64,000 nucleotides of DNA, from contig JBGPOS010000002.1 of assembly GCA_041488155.1 (NCBI GenBank), positions 34,612 to 98,611 on the forward strand. The letters run 5' to 3'. The notes below the pieces were generated by a model. That model was not told the DNA's origin. It was given only the letters and a program-made list of their open reading frames with translations, and made no database searches. Every line of letters starts with the position of its first letter. Within the stretch, counting starts at the first letter, position 1. The stretch comes from JBGPOS01 sp041488155 (GTDB lineage Bacteria > Chloroflexota > Dehalococcoidia > Tepidiformales > Tepidiformaceae). Of this stretch, positions 7,911 through 16,922 are shown one piece after another. A program made the position numbers and the translations under genes.

Positions 7911-9100
7911 CAACCCCTCGGCAGACCGAGACCGCGGGTGGCGATGATGTTGCGCTGGATCTCGGAGGTGCCGCCGCCGATCGTCGTGGTCAGGTAGGTC
8001 ATCGTGCCGAGCCCGAATTGGGCGCGCATTTTCGCCCACCTGTCCCCCTCGCGGACTTGCCCGTAGAGCTGCAGCACCTGGAAGCCGGTGTAGCTGATCC
8101 GGGTGCCGAGCTCAGAGGAGAAGACCTTCGCCATCGAGGCTTCGTAGTTGGGGATCTTCCCGGCTTCCTGCATCGACGCTATGCGGTAGGAGAGGTTGCG
8201 GCTCGTCTCCACCTCTATCACCCGGTCCGCGATCTTGTAGCGAAGCTCTTCGCGGTGGCCGGTCGAAGGCTGATTCATCGTCCGGTTCTCCCGCACGAAT
8301 TCGATTAGCTCGTGGAGCGTGCGCCGCATACCCGAAGCGCCGCCAATGCCGGAGCGTTCGAAGTCGAGGAGCGCCGCGCCGATGTACCACCCCTGGTTCT
8401 CGGGACCGACGAGGTTTTCTTTGGGTACGCGGACGTCTTCGAAGTACTCCTGGCAGAAGTGGACGTAGTTCGTCATAGAGCGGAGGGGCACCACGGTCAG
8501 GCCCGGGGAGTTCATCGGCATAAGAAAGAAGCTGATGCCCTTGTGCTTCGGCGCGTCCGGGTCGGTTCGGGCGAGGACGAAGATCCAGTCGGCGTTGAGC
8601 CCGTGCCCGGTCCAGATCTTGGAACCGTTGATGACGTATTCGTCGCCGTCGCGGACGGCGCGGGTCTGGAGGGAGGCGAGGTCGGAACCAGCGTTCGGTT
8701 CGGAATAGCCCTGGGCCCACATGACCTCGCACTTCGCGATGCCGGGCAGGTGCTGCTTCTTCTGCTCGTCGGTCCCATAGAGCATCAGGACGGGGCCGAG
8801 CATGTTGAGCCCGTTGGCGTTGAGCACCGGAGCCCGCCGGTAGCCAATCTCTTCCCGCAGGACGACCTGCTCCATGATGCTGAGGGAGAGGCCGCCGTAC
8901 TCCTTCGGCCAGTGCGCTGTAAGCCAACCCCGTTCGGCGAGACGCTTGTTGAATGCGACAGCCAGGGCGCGCTCGTCGGGGTCGCCGCTCCATTCGGTGC
9001 CGACCGGGGACTCTTCGAAGTCGGCGGGCAGACTCTCTTTTAGGAACTCCCGGATGTCGCTGCGCAACTTTTCCTGCGCGGGCGTGAAGTGGAAGTTCAT
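7910..9100 (-). CDS. acyl-CoA dehydrogenase
   Basis: A 396-residue FAD-dependent acyl-CoA dehydrogenase of usual length. The N-terminal helical domain starts MNFHFTPAQEKLRSDIREF. The middle domain has the QGYSEPNAGSDLASLQTRA signature and WTGHGLNADW. The C-terminal domain ends with the YLTTTIGGGTSEIQRNIIA signature, which contacts FAD. It introduces a double bond into an acyl-CoA and passes electrons to electron-transfer flavoprotein. GGAGG lies six bases before the ATG. It is flanked by an LLM (17 bases upstream) and a coupled SDR, as expected for one degradation unit. Confidence 0.95.
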   Translation of the reverse strand: MNFHFTPAQEKLRSDIREFLKESLPADFEESPVGTEWSGDPDERALAVAFNKRLAERGWLTAHWPKEYGGLSLSIMEQVVLREEIGYRRAPVLNANGLNMLGPVLMLYGTDEQKKQHLPGIAKCEVMWAQGYSEPNAGSDLASLQTRAVRDGDEYVINGSKIWTGHGLNADWIFVLARTDPDAPKHKGISFFLMPMNSPGLTVVPLRSMTNYVHFCQEYFEDVRVPKENLVGPENQGWYIGAALLDFERSGIGGASGMRRTLHELIEFVRENRTMNQPSTGHREELRYKIADRVIEVETSRNLSYRIASMQEAGKIPNYEASMAKVFSSELGTRISYTGFQVLQLYGQVREGDRWAKMRAQFGLGTMTYLTTTIGGGTSEIQRNIIATRGLGLPRG

Positions 9101-9117
9101 GGCCTCCGGACCTCGAT

Positions 9118-10224
9118 TCAGGCTTTGGCGGCGGCAGCCGGCTTCTTGCCAGCACGCTTCTTGAAGTAGGGGATGATGTGTTCGCCGAAGAGGCGGAGCG
9201 ACTCCATGATTTTGTCGTGGGGGACGCGGCCTGCCTGCATAAGGCACATGATCTGGTCGACGCCGACCTCTTCCCAGTGCTTGATCACCTTGATACAGCG
9301 CTGGGGATCGCCGATGCACACTACGGCGTTGTCGACCATCTTGTCGATCTCCTCAGCCGAGGTCTCGACTTCGGTGAAATACTCGCGGCCGTACCAGGCG
9401 CGCCAGGCGCCCTCGGATTTCGCCCACTTCCCGTAGAGCTGCTGCGCACCCTGTACGTAGGCGCCCGCAGCGAAGCCTCCGACGGCCTTGGCTTCGGCGT
9501 CATCTTCGAGGCAGAGGGTGACTGTGAAGGCGGCGATGTTGTTGTTGACGAAGTGGCCAACCGGCTCGGCGCTCTTGATGCGCTCGCGGTACATCTTCAC
9601 GGCGTTTTCGGATTGGCCGGGGGCGCTGAGCGAGAAGGAGAGGACGCCGATTCCTTTGTCCGCCGCGATTTCGAACGTCGACGGGCTTACGCCGGACACC
9701 CAGAGCGGCGGGTGGGGCTTCTGCACGGGCTTGGGGATGACGTTGCGAGCGGGGATGTCCCAGAACCGGCCGTGGTGTTCGAAGCTGTCCTGCGTCCACA
9801 TCTTGGGGATCATGTGGAGCGCTTCTTCCCACATGTCGCGTGAGATCTCGGGGTCGATGTTGAAGCCGCCGAGCTCCGCCTCGGATGTGCCCCGCCCGGT
9901 GCCAAATTCGAGCCGGCCGCCGCTAAGGATGTCGAGCACTGCGGCGCGCTCGGCGGCCCGTACGGGGTGGTTCATGGTCAGGAGCACGACGCCATGCCCG
10001 AGGCGGATGGTCTTGGTACGCGCCGCAGCAGCGGTCAGGAACAGCTCCGGCGCGGCCGAGTATGAGAACTTCTCGGTGAAGTGGTGCTCGGTCTCCCAGA
10101 CGTATTCGAAGCCCATCTCTTCTGCGAACTGGATCTGCTCGAGGGCCTGCGTGTAGGCTCGCTGGACCGCCGCTTCGTCGTGTGGGCGCAGGGCGATGAG
10201 TTCGTAGAACAGACCAAACTTCAT
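9118..10224 (-). CDS. LLM-class flavin-dependent oxidoreductase
   Basis: A 368-residue member of the bacterial luciferase-like family (PF00296), TIM-barrel monooxygenases using reduced FMN or F420. The family motif YVWETEHHF is near residue 38, followed by AARTKTIRLGHGVVLL and the LDILSGGRLEFGTGRG phosphate-binding segment. It closely resembles the LLM proteins at 12644, 15016 and 16923, forming a paralogue group. It is the first gene of the - strand block that continues into the acyl-CoA dehydrogenase. A lysine/alanine-rich tail (KKRAGKKPAAAAKA) ends the protein. Substrate unknown. Confidence 0.93.
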   Translation of the reverse strand: MKFGLFYELIALRPHDEAAVQRAYTQALEQIQFAEEMGFEYVWETEHHFTEKFSYSAAPELFLTAAAARTKTIRLGHGVVLLTMNHPVRAAERAAVLDILSGGRLEFGTGRGTSEAELGGFNIDPEISRDMWEEALHMIPKMWTQDSFEHHGRFWDIPARNVIPKPVQKPHPPLWVSGVSPSTFEIAADKGIGVLSFSLSAPGQSENAVKMYRERIKSAEPVGHFVNNNIAAFTVTLCLEDDAEAKAVGGFAAGAYVQGAQQLYGKWAKSEGAWRAWYGREYFTEVETSAEEIDKMVDNAVVCIGDPQRCIKVIKHWEEVGVDQIMCLMQAGRVPHDKIMESLRLFGEHIIPYFKKRAGKKPAAAAKA

Positions 10225-10340
10225 GGATGAAGCCTCTTGCCGGCGGCCGCCGGGTGAAAGTCAAAAGCGACCGTAGACTAGCCACGCGACCAGTGAATGT
10301 CAACTAATCGCGCCGTTCTAGGTCAGAAATGCAAGCACGG

Positions 10341-10355
10341 CGACTGATTCAGTCG
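10341..10355. promoter_or_regulatory. 15-base palindrome between divergent LLM genes
   Basis: CGACTGA-T-TCAGTCG is a perfect inverted repeat with 7-base arms in the 243-base gap between the LLM genes at 9118 and 10468. A TATTAT at 10395-10400 could be a -10 element for the + strand gene, but no good -35 was found. An operator for a dimeric regulator is plausible; no regulator gene is adjacent, so this is inference. Confidence 0.35.
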
Positions 10356-10467
10356 TGAATCCAAACCGCCTGCTATACAAGCCTCGAAACCGCGTATTAT
10401 GCTCCGCAGGCGGGCCGATCGCTCCGCGGAGCCCGGGTCCTGCCGTTCGATTGCGCGGGGTGAGCAC

Positions 10468-11724
10468 ATGAAGTTCCACTGGTTTGCCGAAGTCACCTAC
10501 CCCTACCTCCCGGATGACTTCGCTGAGCGATATCCGAGCGCCTGGGTCAATGTCCCGCCCAATCTCGCCGACCCGATGAAGATCGGCCAGACGTACCGGA
10601 TGTTCCTCGACCTGATGGAATTCGCCGACCTGCTGGGGTTCGACGGACTGGCGGTTAACGAGCACCACCAGACGGCCGGCGCGATGACGCCTTCGCCCAA
10701 CCTGCTCGCCGCCGCGCTGGCGAAAAACACCAAGAACGCCGCCATACTCGTGATCGGCGACAGCCTCGCGCTCTACAACCCGCCGACCCGAGTGGCCGAG
10801 GAGATGGCCTACATCGACTGTCTTTCTGGAGGCCGGCTGATCGCGGGCTTCGTGTACGGGACGTCGATGGACTCGGTCTACGCCTACGGGGTGCCCCCTG
10901 CGGAGCTGCGGCCACGTTTCGCTGAGGCGCGCGAACTCATCCTCAAGGCGTGGCAGGCCGAGCAGCCGTTCGCCTTCAACGGCAAGTACACAAAGCTCCG
11001 CTACGTGAACCCCTGGCCGCGGCCGGTGCAGAAGCCGCTCCCACCGATCTGGGTGCCGGGGAGCGGCAGCATCGAAACCTGGGATCTCGTCACCGAGCTG
11101 GACTACTGTTACGGCCACCTCTCCTTCTCGGGGATGCGGTCGGCCAAACCCGTGGTCGATGGCTACTGGGACTACGTCGACCGCCGCGGGGGGAACATGA
11201 ATCCCAACCGCATGGCCTTCACCCAGATCTGCTGTGTCTCACCAACGGACGCTCAGGCCGAAGAGGACTACTACGAGGCGGTGAAGTACTTCTACCGCTA
11301 CACCAACCGGGTCTCACGAGGCTTTACGAGCGCACCCGGCTACCGCAGCGCGAAGTCGATGACCTGGGAGCTGGAGCGCCAGCAGAGCAACCCGGACCGC
11401 GATCGCGCCTACAAGGGTGAGATGAGCTTCCAGGAGTACAACGACAAGGGCTTCATCGTCGCCGGCAGTCCCGCGACGGTGCGTGAACGATTGCGAGAGA
11501 TCGCGAAGGAGCTTCGAGTCGGGCAGCTCATCCCGACCCTGCACTTGGGCAACCTGAACGAAGAGATCGCCGTGCAGAACACGGCGCTGTTCGGCCGGGA
11601 GGTCATTCCCCATCTTCGGGACGTGTGGGCGGAGTGGCCCGACAACTGGACGCCGAAGGCGAGCCAAGAACTGGTGGCGAACGTCAAAATCCCTGCCGCT
11701 GTCGGGGCGGGCCGAAGTCGCTAG
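10468..11724 (+). CDS. LLM-class flavin-dependent oxidoreductase, longer type
   Basis: A 418-residue luciferase-like monooxygenase of a different subgroup from its neighbours. It starts MKFHWFAEVTYPYLPDDF and has VNEHHQTAGAMTPSPNLLAA, the family's histidine pair. Then come IDCLSGGRLIAGFVYGTSMD and a C-terminal half with a long insertion. The start at 10468 follows GGGGTGA; an earlier in-frame start at 10399 gives a GC-rich, unlike-family leader. It stands alone on the + strand and converges with the crotonase six bases downstream. Probable oxidative attack on an organic substrate, not identified. Confidence 0.9.
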   Translation: MKFHWFAEVTYPYLPDDFAERYPSAWVNVPPNLADPMKIGQTYRMFLDLMEFADLLGFDGLAVNEHHQTAGAMTPSPNLLAAALAKNTKNAAILVIGDSLALYNPPTRVAEEMAYIDCLSGGRLIAGFVYGTSMDSVYAYGVPPAELRPRFAEARELILKAWQAEQPFAFNGKYTKLRYVNPWPRPVQKPLPPIWVPGSGSIETWDLVTELDYCYGHLSFSGMRSAKPVVDGYWDYVDRRGGNMNPNRMAFTQICCVSPTDAQAEEDYYEAVKYFYRYTNRVSRGFTSAPGYRSAKSMTWELERQQSNPDRDRAYKGEMSFQEYNDKGFIVAGSPATVRERLREIAKELRVGQLIPTLHLGNLNEEIAVQNTALFGREVIPHLRDVWAEWPDNWTPKASQELVANVKIPAAVGAGRSR

Positions 11725-11730
11725 CGCCTG

Positions 11731-12528
11731 CTAGTGCCCGGTCCAGTGCGGCGTTCGCTTCTCCATGAACGAGCGTACTCCCTCGGTGAAGTCGGCCGAG
11801 GCGCGGGCTCGTTCGAACTCAGCGAGATTCTCGAAGTAGACCTCGTGCGGGTGGCGCATGAGCGTCTCGTAGAGTTGACGCTTGTGTACGGCGACCGAGT
11901 TCGGCGCCCCGCCGCCGAGGTGGCGGGCCAGTTCGATCGCCCGGGCCCGCAAATCGGCGTCCGGGACCACTTCGTCGACGAGGCCAATACGCAGCGCCTC
12001 GTCCGCGTTCACAATCTCGCCGGAGTAGAGCAGCTTCGCGGTCTGCGAGAGGCCGATCAGCCTTGGCAGGATGATCGGGCCGACGGCCATGTCGGTCACG
12101 AGCCCGCGGCGGGCGAAAACCCAGCCGATACGCGCTGACTGCCCCGCAACGCGCATGTCGCAGGTCGCTAGCAGCTCGGCCCCGTAGCCGACGGCCGCGC
12201 CGTTGACCGCGCAGACCACCGGCTTCGGGATGTTGAGCCCGAACCAACCGACCGGCCAATGGGTGTCCTCGCGGATCGGGAAGCGCTCGCGCATGCCCGT
12301 CGTCGGCGGCGTCGTGTCTACGGCGCTCAGGTCGGCGCCGGCGCAGAAGGCGCGGCCTTCGCCAGCGAGCACGACGGCGCGGACCGATGAGTCGTTGCTG
12401 ACTTCGCCGGCGAGGCGGGCGAGGTCGTCGAGGGTCGTTCCCCCGACGGCGTTGAGCTTCTCGGGCCTGTTGAGGCTGATAATCGCGACTTCGCCATCGC
12501 GCATCAGGAGTACTGGTTCTTCGCTCAT
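11731..12528 (-). CDS. enoyl-CoA hydratase/isomerase (crotonase) family protein
   Basis: A 265-residue crotonase. Visible are ISLNRPEKLNAV, the oxyanion-hole segment AFCAGADLS near residue 64, and VNGAAVGYGAELLATCDMRVA, whose glutamate aligns with the first catalytic Glu of enoyl-CoA hydratase. The second catalytic position falls in GWVFARRGLV, where the usual Glu is replaced. This pattern is common in isomerase-like or other crotonases, so a simple hydratase is not assured. It runs opposite to the LLM at 10468 and upstream of nothing on its strand except the LLM at 12644, 115 bases away. Confidence 0.9.
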   Translation of the reverse strand: MSEEPVLLMRDGEVAIISLNRPEKLNAVGGTTLDDLARLAGEVSNDSSVRAVVLAGEGRAFCAGADLSAVDTTPPTTGMRERFPIREDTHWPVGWFGLNIPKPVVCAVNGAAVGYGAELLATCDMRVAGQSARIGWVFARRGLVTDMAVGPIILPRLIGLSQTAKLLYSGEIVNADEALRIGLVDEVVPDADLRARAIELARHLGGGAPNSVAVHKRQLYETLMRHPHEVYFENLAEFERARASADFTEGVRSFMEKRTPHWTGH

Positions 12529-12643
12529 GGTTCTGTCCTTTCGTGTCAGGTGCGCGTAGTGGCGCGCTGGCGGGGCTGAAAACAGGCACCGGCCGATGCT
12601 GGAGCGATCGGCCGGTCGTGGTCACGATGGGGTGTCGCGGGCT

Positions 12644-13747
12644 CTATCCGGCGGCCGCGGCGCCCTGTGGCTGCTTGAGACGGGGCATGACCTCTTTGGC
12701 GAACAGCCTGATCGACTCGAGGACCTTGGCGTGCGGGGTGCGCGCACCCTGCATGAAGAGCATGACCTCGTCGACGCCGGCGTCCACGAGGTTGTTGATG
12801 ACCCGCGCGCAGGTCTCAGGGCTGCCGATGCAGGCCTGGCCGAGCTCAACGAGCTCTTCCATGGTGTGCGTCTGGCCGAGGGCCATCTGCTGCTTGAAGC
12901 TTTGGATGATGTATTCGTAGGAGGGCGGAGCTGTGCCCTCCATCCAGGGCGCGAAGAGCCTGCCGACCTGCTCCTGGAACAGGCGGTAGTTGTACTCCTG
13001 GATCTGGACGGCTTCTTCGTCGGTGGGACAGCAGAGGGCGATGCGAAGGACGGCGAAGCGATCGTTGATAACGCCCGCGGCCGGCTTCGCCTTCTTCAGC
13101 GCCTCTCGATACATCCTGACGTAGTTGTCGCTGTTCAGGTCGCTGATGCCGAAGCCGAGGACGCCCAGCCCGTGCTCGCCGGCGAACTGGATGCTCGAGG
13201 GCTGGGTCGACGCCACCCACATCGGTGGATGGGGCTGCTGGACGGGCTTCGGGGTGATGCGCCGCCGGGGAATACGAATCAGGTCGCTTTCGTACTCGAA
13301 GTACTCCTCGGTCCACATGCGGGGGATGATCTGCATCGCTTCGGCCCACTGGGCCTGGGTGTCGGCCGGGTTGACGTCGAACCCGTCGAGCTCCTCGTGG
13401 GAGGTGGCCCGCCCCCCGCCGAACTCGACGCGTCCGTTGCTGAGGATGTCGAGCGTCGCAGCGCGCTCAGCTGCGCGGATCGGGTTATTGATCTTGTAGG
13501 GCAGGTGCATGATGGCGTGCCCGAGCCGCAACTTCTTTGTGCGCTGCGACACGGCCGCCAGGAACAGTTCCGGGCAGGAGAGGCTGGAATAGCCGGGCAG
13601 GAAGTGGTGCTCGACACACCACACCGTGGAGAACCCGACTTCGTCGGCGAGCACACACTGCTCGATGGCTTCGTTGAACCGTTGCTGAACCGCGCCGGGG
13701 ACGTTGGGGTCGTCGGTCGTCAGTTCGTAGAAGAGCGAAAGCTTCAT
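12644..13747 (-). CDS. LLM-class flavin-dependent oxidoreductase
   Basis: A 367-residue luciferase-like protein of the same paralogue group as 9118, 15016 and 16923. It has WCVEHHFLPGYSSLSCPELF, SQRTKKLRLGHAIMHLPY and LDILSNGRVEFGGGRATS. The C terminus keeps the group's EVMLFMQGARTPHAKVLESIRLF stretch. GGATGTTCCCTGT lies before the ATG, with GGA about nine bases upstream. It may be co-transcribed with the crotonase downstream on the same strand. Substrate unknown. Confidence 0.92.
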   Translation of the reverse strand: MKLSLFYELTTDDPNVPGAVQQRFNEAIEQCVLADEVGFSTVWCVEHHFLPGYSSLSCPELFLAAVSQRTKKLRLGHAIMHLPYKINNPIRAAERAATLDILSNGRVEFGGGRATSHEELDGFDVNPADTQAQWAEAMQIIPRMWTEEYFEYESDLIRIPRRRITPKPVQQPHPPMWVASTQPSSIQFAGEHGLGVLGFGISDLNSDNYVRMYREALKKAKPAAGVINDRFAVLRIALCCPTDEEAVQIQEYNYRLFQEQVGRLFAPWMEGTAPPSYEYIIQSFKQQMALGQTHTMEELVELGQACIGSPETCARVINNLVDAGVDEVMLFMQGARTPHAKVLESIRLFAKEVMPRLKQPQGAAAAG

Positions 13748-13883
13748 ACAGGGAACATCCTCCGGGCGGCGAGGCTATCGCGCCCCTTCTCGATTGTCAA
13801 CGGCAAGTGACAGGCCCGCTCGGCCTGAGAATGCCAAGGGAAACTTGCCATCTCCATGCGAAACCGTAGATCGGCGCGTGCAT

Positions 13884-14837
13884 TCAGGGTTCGTGGTGGG
13901 TCCCTGGTCCACCCATGGGGACGTCTGGCAGCTCCATTTCGCCGAGGCTCATCACTCCAGCCACCTTCCCCTCGGCGAACGCGAAGGCCATGCGCGAAAA
14001 GGCCGTGCCAACGCGCCCCCGGTGCGTCTCGACCGGGCTGAGGGCGTCGATCACGAGCGAGTACGGGCTCCGCGCCCCTTCGCTGACGGCGATCAGGCGG
14101 TACCAGAGGCGGTTGTAGGCCCGCCGAGTCCGTTCGGCCTGCTGTTCGACAGCCGCCATGCCGTCGAATGTCCCGGCCGACCGGTGCGGAGGGAGAATCG
14201 TGAAGACGATGTCGGGCGCCGAGAGTTCGCGCAGGCGGGGAAGGTCAGCGGCGGCGAGGGCGTTGACCCAGGTGGCCGCGAGGGTGACGGACGGCTCGAG
14301 ATGCCTCGGCACGACCGTCCCGGGTGCGAGCTCGTAGACCGCCTCAGCGGGCGTGACATCGCCCCAGACCGCTTCCCAGCCGTCCTCTGCCTTCATCGTC
14401 TGCATGCGATGGTGCACCACCAGCCTGCGGACGCTTTCGACGGACTGCACTTCGCGCACGAGGGTCCCCATGCTCGCCTCCGACGGAAACGCCGCTTCGA
14501 AGGCGAGGTCGAATTCGCCGGTTACGCGGTCGACACGGAGGACGAACGGACACGCGCTGAGGACGGCGGTTGCCGCGTCGAGGGCGCTCACGTCGGCCTG
14601 CACGAGGCCGAGGATCTCGGTGGCGAGGCCGAATTCGGCAAGGTTCGGCAGAGCTCGCATCCGGAGTAGCCCCGCCTGCCGGAGCCGTTGGAGCCGGTTG
14701 GCGGCGGTCATGCCGGTCACACCGAGGCGGCTGCCAAGCGAGGCGTACGCGATCCGGGGGTCGGCCTGGAGCTCAGCGATGAGCCGCCGGTCGAGCTGAT
14801 CGAACTTGGCTCCTGACCTGTCGTTTTCGTCGCTCAC
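13884..14837 (-). CDS. Lrp/AsnC-type regulator fused to an NTF2-like domain
   Basis: A 317-residue protein with three parts. Residues about 1-55 are an AsnC-type winged helix (FDQLDRRLIAELQADPRIAY, then LGSRLGVTGMTAANRLQRL). Residues about 60-150 look like the AsnC ligand/dimer domain. Residues about 185-305 form an NTF2-like domain (ATWVNALAAADLPRLRELSAPDIVF ... MAFAFAEGKVAGVMSL). Standard AsnC proteins are about 150 residues, so the extension is unusual and may bind a pathway intermediate. A GTG at 14837 is taken as start because GGGAG lies upstream; another GTG at 14879 is possible. It faces the LLM at 15016 and probably controls it. Confidence 0.8.
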   Translation of the reverse strand: MSDENDRSGAKFDQLDRRLIAELQADPRIAYASLGSRLGVTGMTAANRLQRLRQAGLLRMRALPNLAEFGLATEILGLVQADVSALDAATAVLSACPFVLRVDRVTGEFDLAFEAAFPSEASMGTLVREVQSVESVRRLVVHHRMQTMKAEDGWEAVWGDVTPAEAVYELAPGTVVPRHLEPSVTLAATWVNALAAADLPRLRELSAPDIVFTILPPHRSAGTFDGMAAVEQQAERTRRAYNRLWYRLIAVSEGARSPYSLVIDALSPVETHRGRVGTAFSRMAFAFAEGKVAGVMSLGEMELPDVPMGGPGTHHEP

Positions 14838-14957
14838 CCTTACTCCCGTGCGCTCAATGGCGCGAAGTATGACGGGCACTGCGCGGCAAGGGAAGCCTTT
14901 TCAGGCGCCCTGTCGAGCCCGCAGATTGCGAATTGATGACATCGATCCCATTCGGAT

Positions 14958-14991
14958 TGCAATACGCAAAGATCGTCCCTAGCATGCTAGC
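14958..14991 (+). promoter_or_regulatory. candidate promoter with overlapping palindrome for the LLM at 15016
   Basis: TTGCAA at 14958-14963 and TAGCAT at 14981-14986 are 17 bases apart, a good sigma-70 layout, with the LLM start 30 bases further on. The -10 lies inside the perfect 12-base palindrome CTAGCATGCTAG at 14980-14991. A regulator bound there would block the promoter. The divergent AsnC-type gene is the obvious candidate (inference). Confidence 0.5.
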
Positions 14992-15015
14992 CAACCGCAC
15001 ACACGGGAGACCAGC

Positions 15016-16131
15016 ATGCGATTCGGAGTCCTCTACGAGATTCATACGCCGAAGCCCTGGCACGAGAACTCCGACTACGACCGCTACTGGCAGTGCATCG
15101 ACGAGATAAAGCTGGCTGAGTCGGTTGGATTCGACGAATGCTGGGCCGTGGAGCACCACTTCACCGAGGAATTCGCCCACTGTTCGGCCCCGGAGATCTT
15201 CCTTACGGCTGTTGCCCAGCACACGACGACCATGCGCATCGGGCACGGCGTAGTGCTCCTGCCGAAGCCGTACAACCACGCGGTGCGGGTGGCGGAGCGC
15301 TGTGCAGCCCTCGACATTCTCAGCAACGGCCGTCTCGACGTGGGCACCGGCCGATCGGCGACGACCCTCGAGCTGCTCGGCTTCGAAATCGACCCCGACG
15401 ACACGCGCCCGATGTGGGAGGAAGCGATCCAGGCCATCCCCCAGTTCTGGACGAAGGAACGGAACGCGTTCAAGGGCAAGTACTACAACATCCCGAAGCG
15501 GACGGTCCTGCCCCACCCCCATCAGAAGCCGCACCCGCCGCTCTGGATGGCGGGGGGACAGCTGACCTCGGTCGAGCTGGCCGCGAAGTACGGCCTCGGT
15601 TTCCTGCACTTCACCCTCCTCGACCCAGAGCAGACGTTCGAGTACGTGCGGCTCTACCGGGACAAAATCCGATTCGCAGAACCACCGGGCGGGCTGGTGA
15701 ACAACCAGTTCGGCGCCTTCACCCTCGGGTATTGCGGCGAAGACGAAGAAGAAGTGCGCACGGTTGGCGGGCCGGGTGCGCTCTATTACGCGAGCGAACG
15801 TACCCGCGTGCAGGGCGCGTGGGAACGGGCTTACGGCGTGGTCCCGGAGTCCTACCGGCACTACCAGACGCAGACCGCCACGATCGACCTGACTTCGAAG
15901 GACGCCCTCCCGGGGCTGCTCAACATCGGCTCGATGGCCGTGGGCACGGCCGAACAGTGTCGCAAGACTGTCGATGTCTACGACAAGGCCGGGGTCGACC
16001 AGCTAATCCTCTACATGGAACTCCCCTTCATCAGCCACGAGCAGATCAAAAAGTCGATCCGACTCTTCGGGGAGCAGGTGATCGGACCGTTTAAGGCGGC
16101 CCGCCCGGCAGCGGCGGCGGCCAGAGCCTGA
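15016..16131 (+). CDS. LLM-class flavin-dependent oxidoreductase
   Basis: A 371-residue luciferase-like protein of the main paralogue group. Motifs: CWAVEHHFTEEFAHCSAPEIF, TTTMRIGHGVVLLPKPYNH and LDILSNGRLDVGTGRSATT, with the late GVDQLILYMELPFISHEQIKKS stretch. GGGAG stands seven bases before the ATG. It is divergent from the AsnC-NTF2 regulator and has its own candidate promoter, so it is the best candidate in the window for a substrate-regulated LLM gene. It converges with the SDR at 16150. Confidence 0.93.
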   Translation: MRFGVLYEIHTPKPWHENSDYDRYWQCIDEIKLAESVGFDECWAVEHHFTEEFAHCSAPEIFLTAVAQHTTTMRIGHGVVLLPKPYNHAVRVAERCAALDILSNGRLDVGTGRSATTLELLGFEIDPDDTRPMWEEAIQAIPQFWTKERNAFKGKYYNIPKRTVLPHPHQKPHPPLWMAGGQLTSVELAAKYGLGFLHFTLLDPEQTFEYVRLYRDKIRFAEPPGGLVNNQFGAFTLGYCGEDEEEVRTVGGPGALYYASERTRVQGAWERAYGVVPESYRHYQTQTATIDLTSKDALPGLLNIGSMAVGTAEQCRKTVDVYDKAGVDQLILYMELPFISHEQIKKSIRLFGEQVIGPFKAARPAAAAARA

Positions 16132-16149
16132 GCTTCCAGAGCCTGGCGC

Positions 16150-16920
16150 TCAGGGCATGAACGAACCGGCGTTGACGTGGAGCGTCTGGCCGGTGATGTA
16201 GCGGCTCTCGGGGCTGGCGAAAAACGCCACCGCGGCGGCGATGTCTTCCGGCTGGATGACTGCGCGCATCGGGTTGGCGATGCGGCCCGTGCTCGCAGCC
16301 TCCTGGAGGCTCTGTTCGTCCCCAAACTGGCCGCGCGTCATGGCGGTGTCGGTGAGACCGGGCGCGACGACGTTGGCGGTGATGTTCCGGGTCGCGACTT
16401 CGCCTGCGACCGACTTCATCAGGGCGATCACGCCCGCTTTCGAAGCGGCGTAGGGGCCCGTACCCGGCCCGACCCGGACTCCGGTGCCCGAGGAGATCGA
16501 AATGATCCGGCCGTACCGCTGCTCCACCATGAGCGGGACGACCTCTTTGCAGAAGAGGTAGCAGCTGCGCAGGTTCACGGCCAGCACGAGATCCCAGTCC
16601 GCTTCGGTGATGTCAGAGATTCGTCCCCCACGGGTGATGCCGGCGTTGTTCACGAGGATGGAAGGGGTCCCGAGCTCGGCTCGCGTTCGAGCCACAGCCT
16701 CGCGCACATCTTCAGCGCGGGCGACATCGGCCTTGAGGGCGACGGCCCTGCCGCCCGCCTGCTCGATGCCCTGCACGGTGGCGATGGCGCCGGGCAGGTC
16801 CTGGTCGATGACGGCGACGGCAGCGCCGCCGGCGGCAAGCCGCTGAGCAATGGCCCGGCCGATGCCGGAGGCGGCGCCCGTCACGATCGCGACCTGACCT
16901 TCGAACGTTTTCTCGGCCAT
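16150..16920 (-). CDS. short-chain dehydrogenase/reductase (SDR, FabG-like)
   Basis: A 256-residue classical SDR: TGAASGIG near residue 14, the NNAGITRGG motif, catalytic Tyr157 and Lys161 in YAASK, and PEDIAAAVAFFASPESRYITGQTLHVNAG at the end, the FabG-like tail. It follows the LLM at 16923 with a two-base gap, so the pair is co-transcribed. It probably oxidises or reduces the product of that monooxygenase (inference). Confidence 0.93.
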   Translation of the reverse strand: MAEKTFEGQVAIVTGAASGIGRAIAQRLAAGGAAVAVIDQDLPGAIATVQGIEQAGGRAVALKADVARAEDVREAVARTRAELGTPSILVNNAGITRGGRISDITEADWDLVLAVNLRSCYLFCKEVVPLMVEQRYGRIISISSGTGVRVGPGTGPYAASKAGVIALMKSVAGEVATRNITANVVAPGLTDTAMTRGQFGDEQSLQEAASTGRIANPMRAVIQPEDIAAAVAFFASPESRYITGQTLHVNAGSFMP

Positions 16921-16922
16921 GG

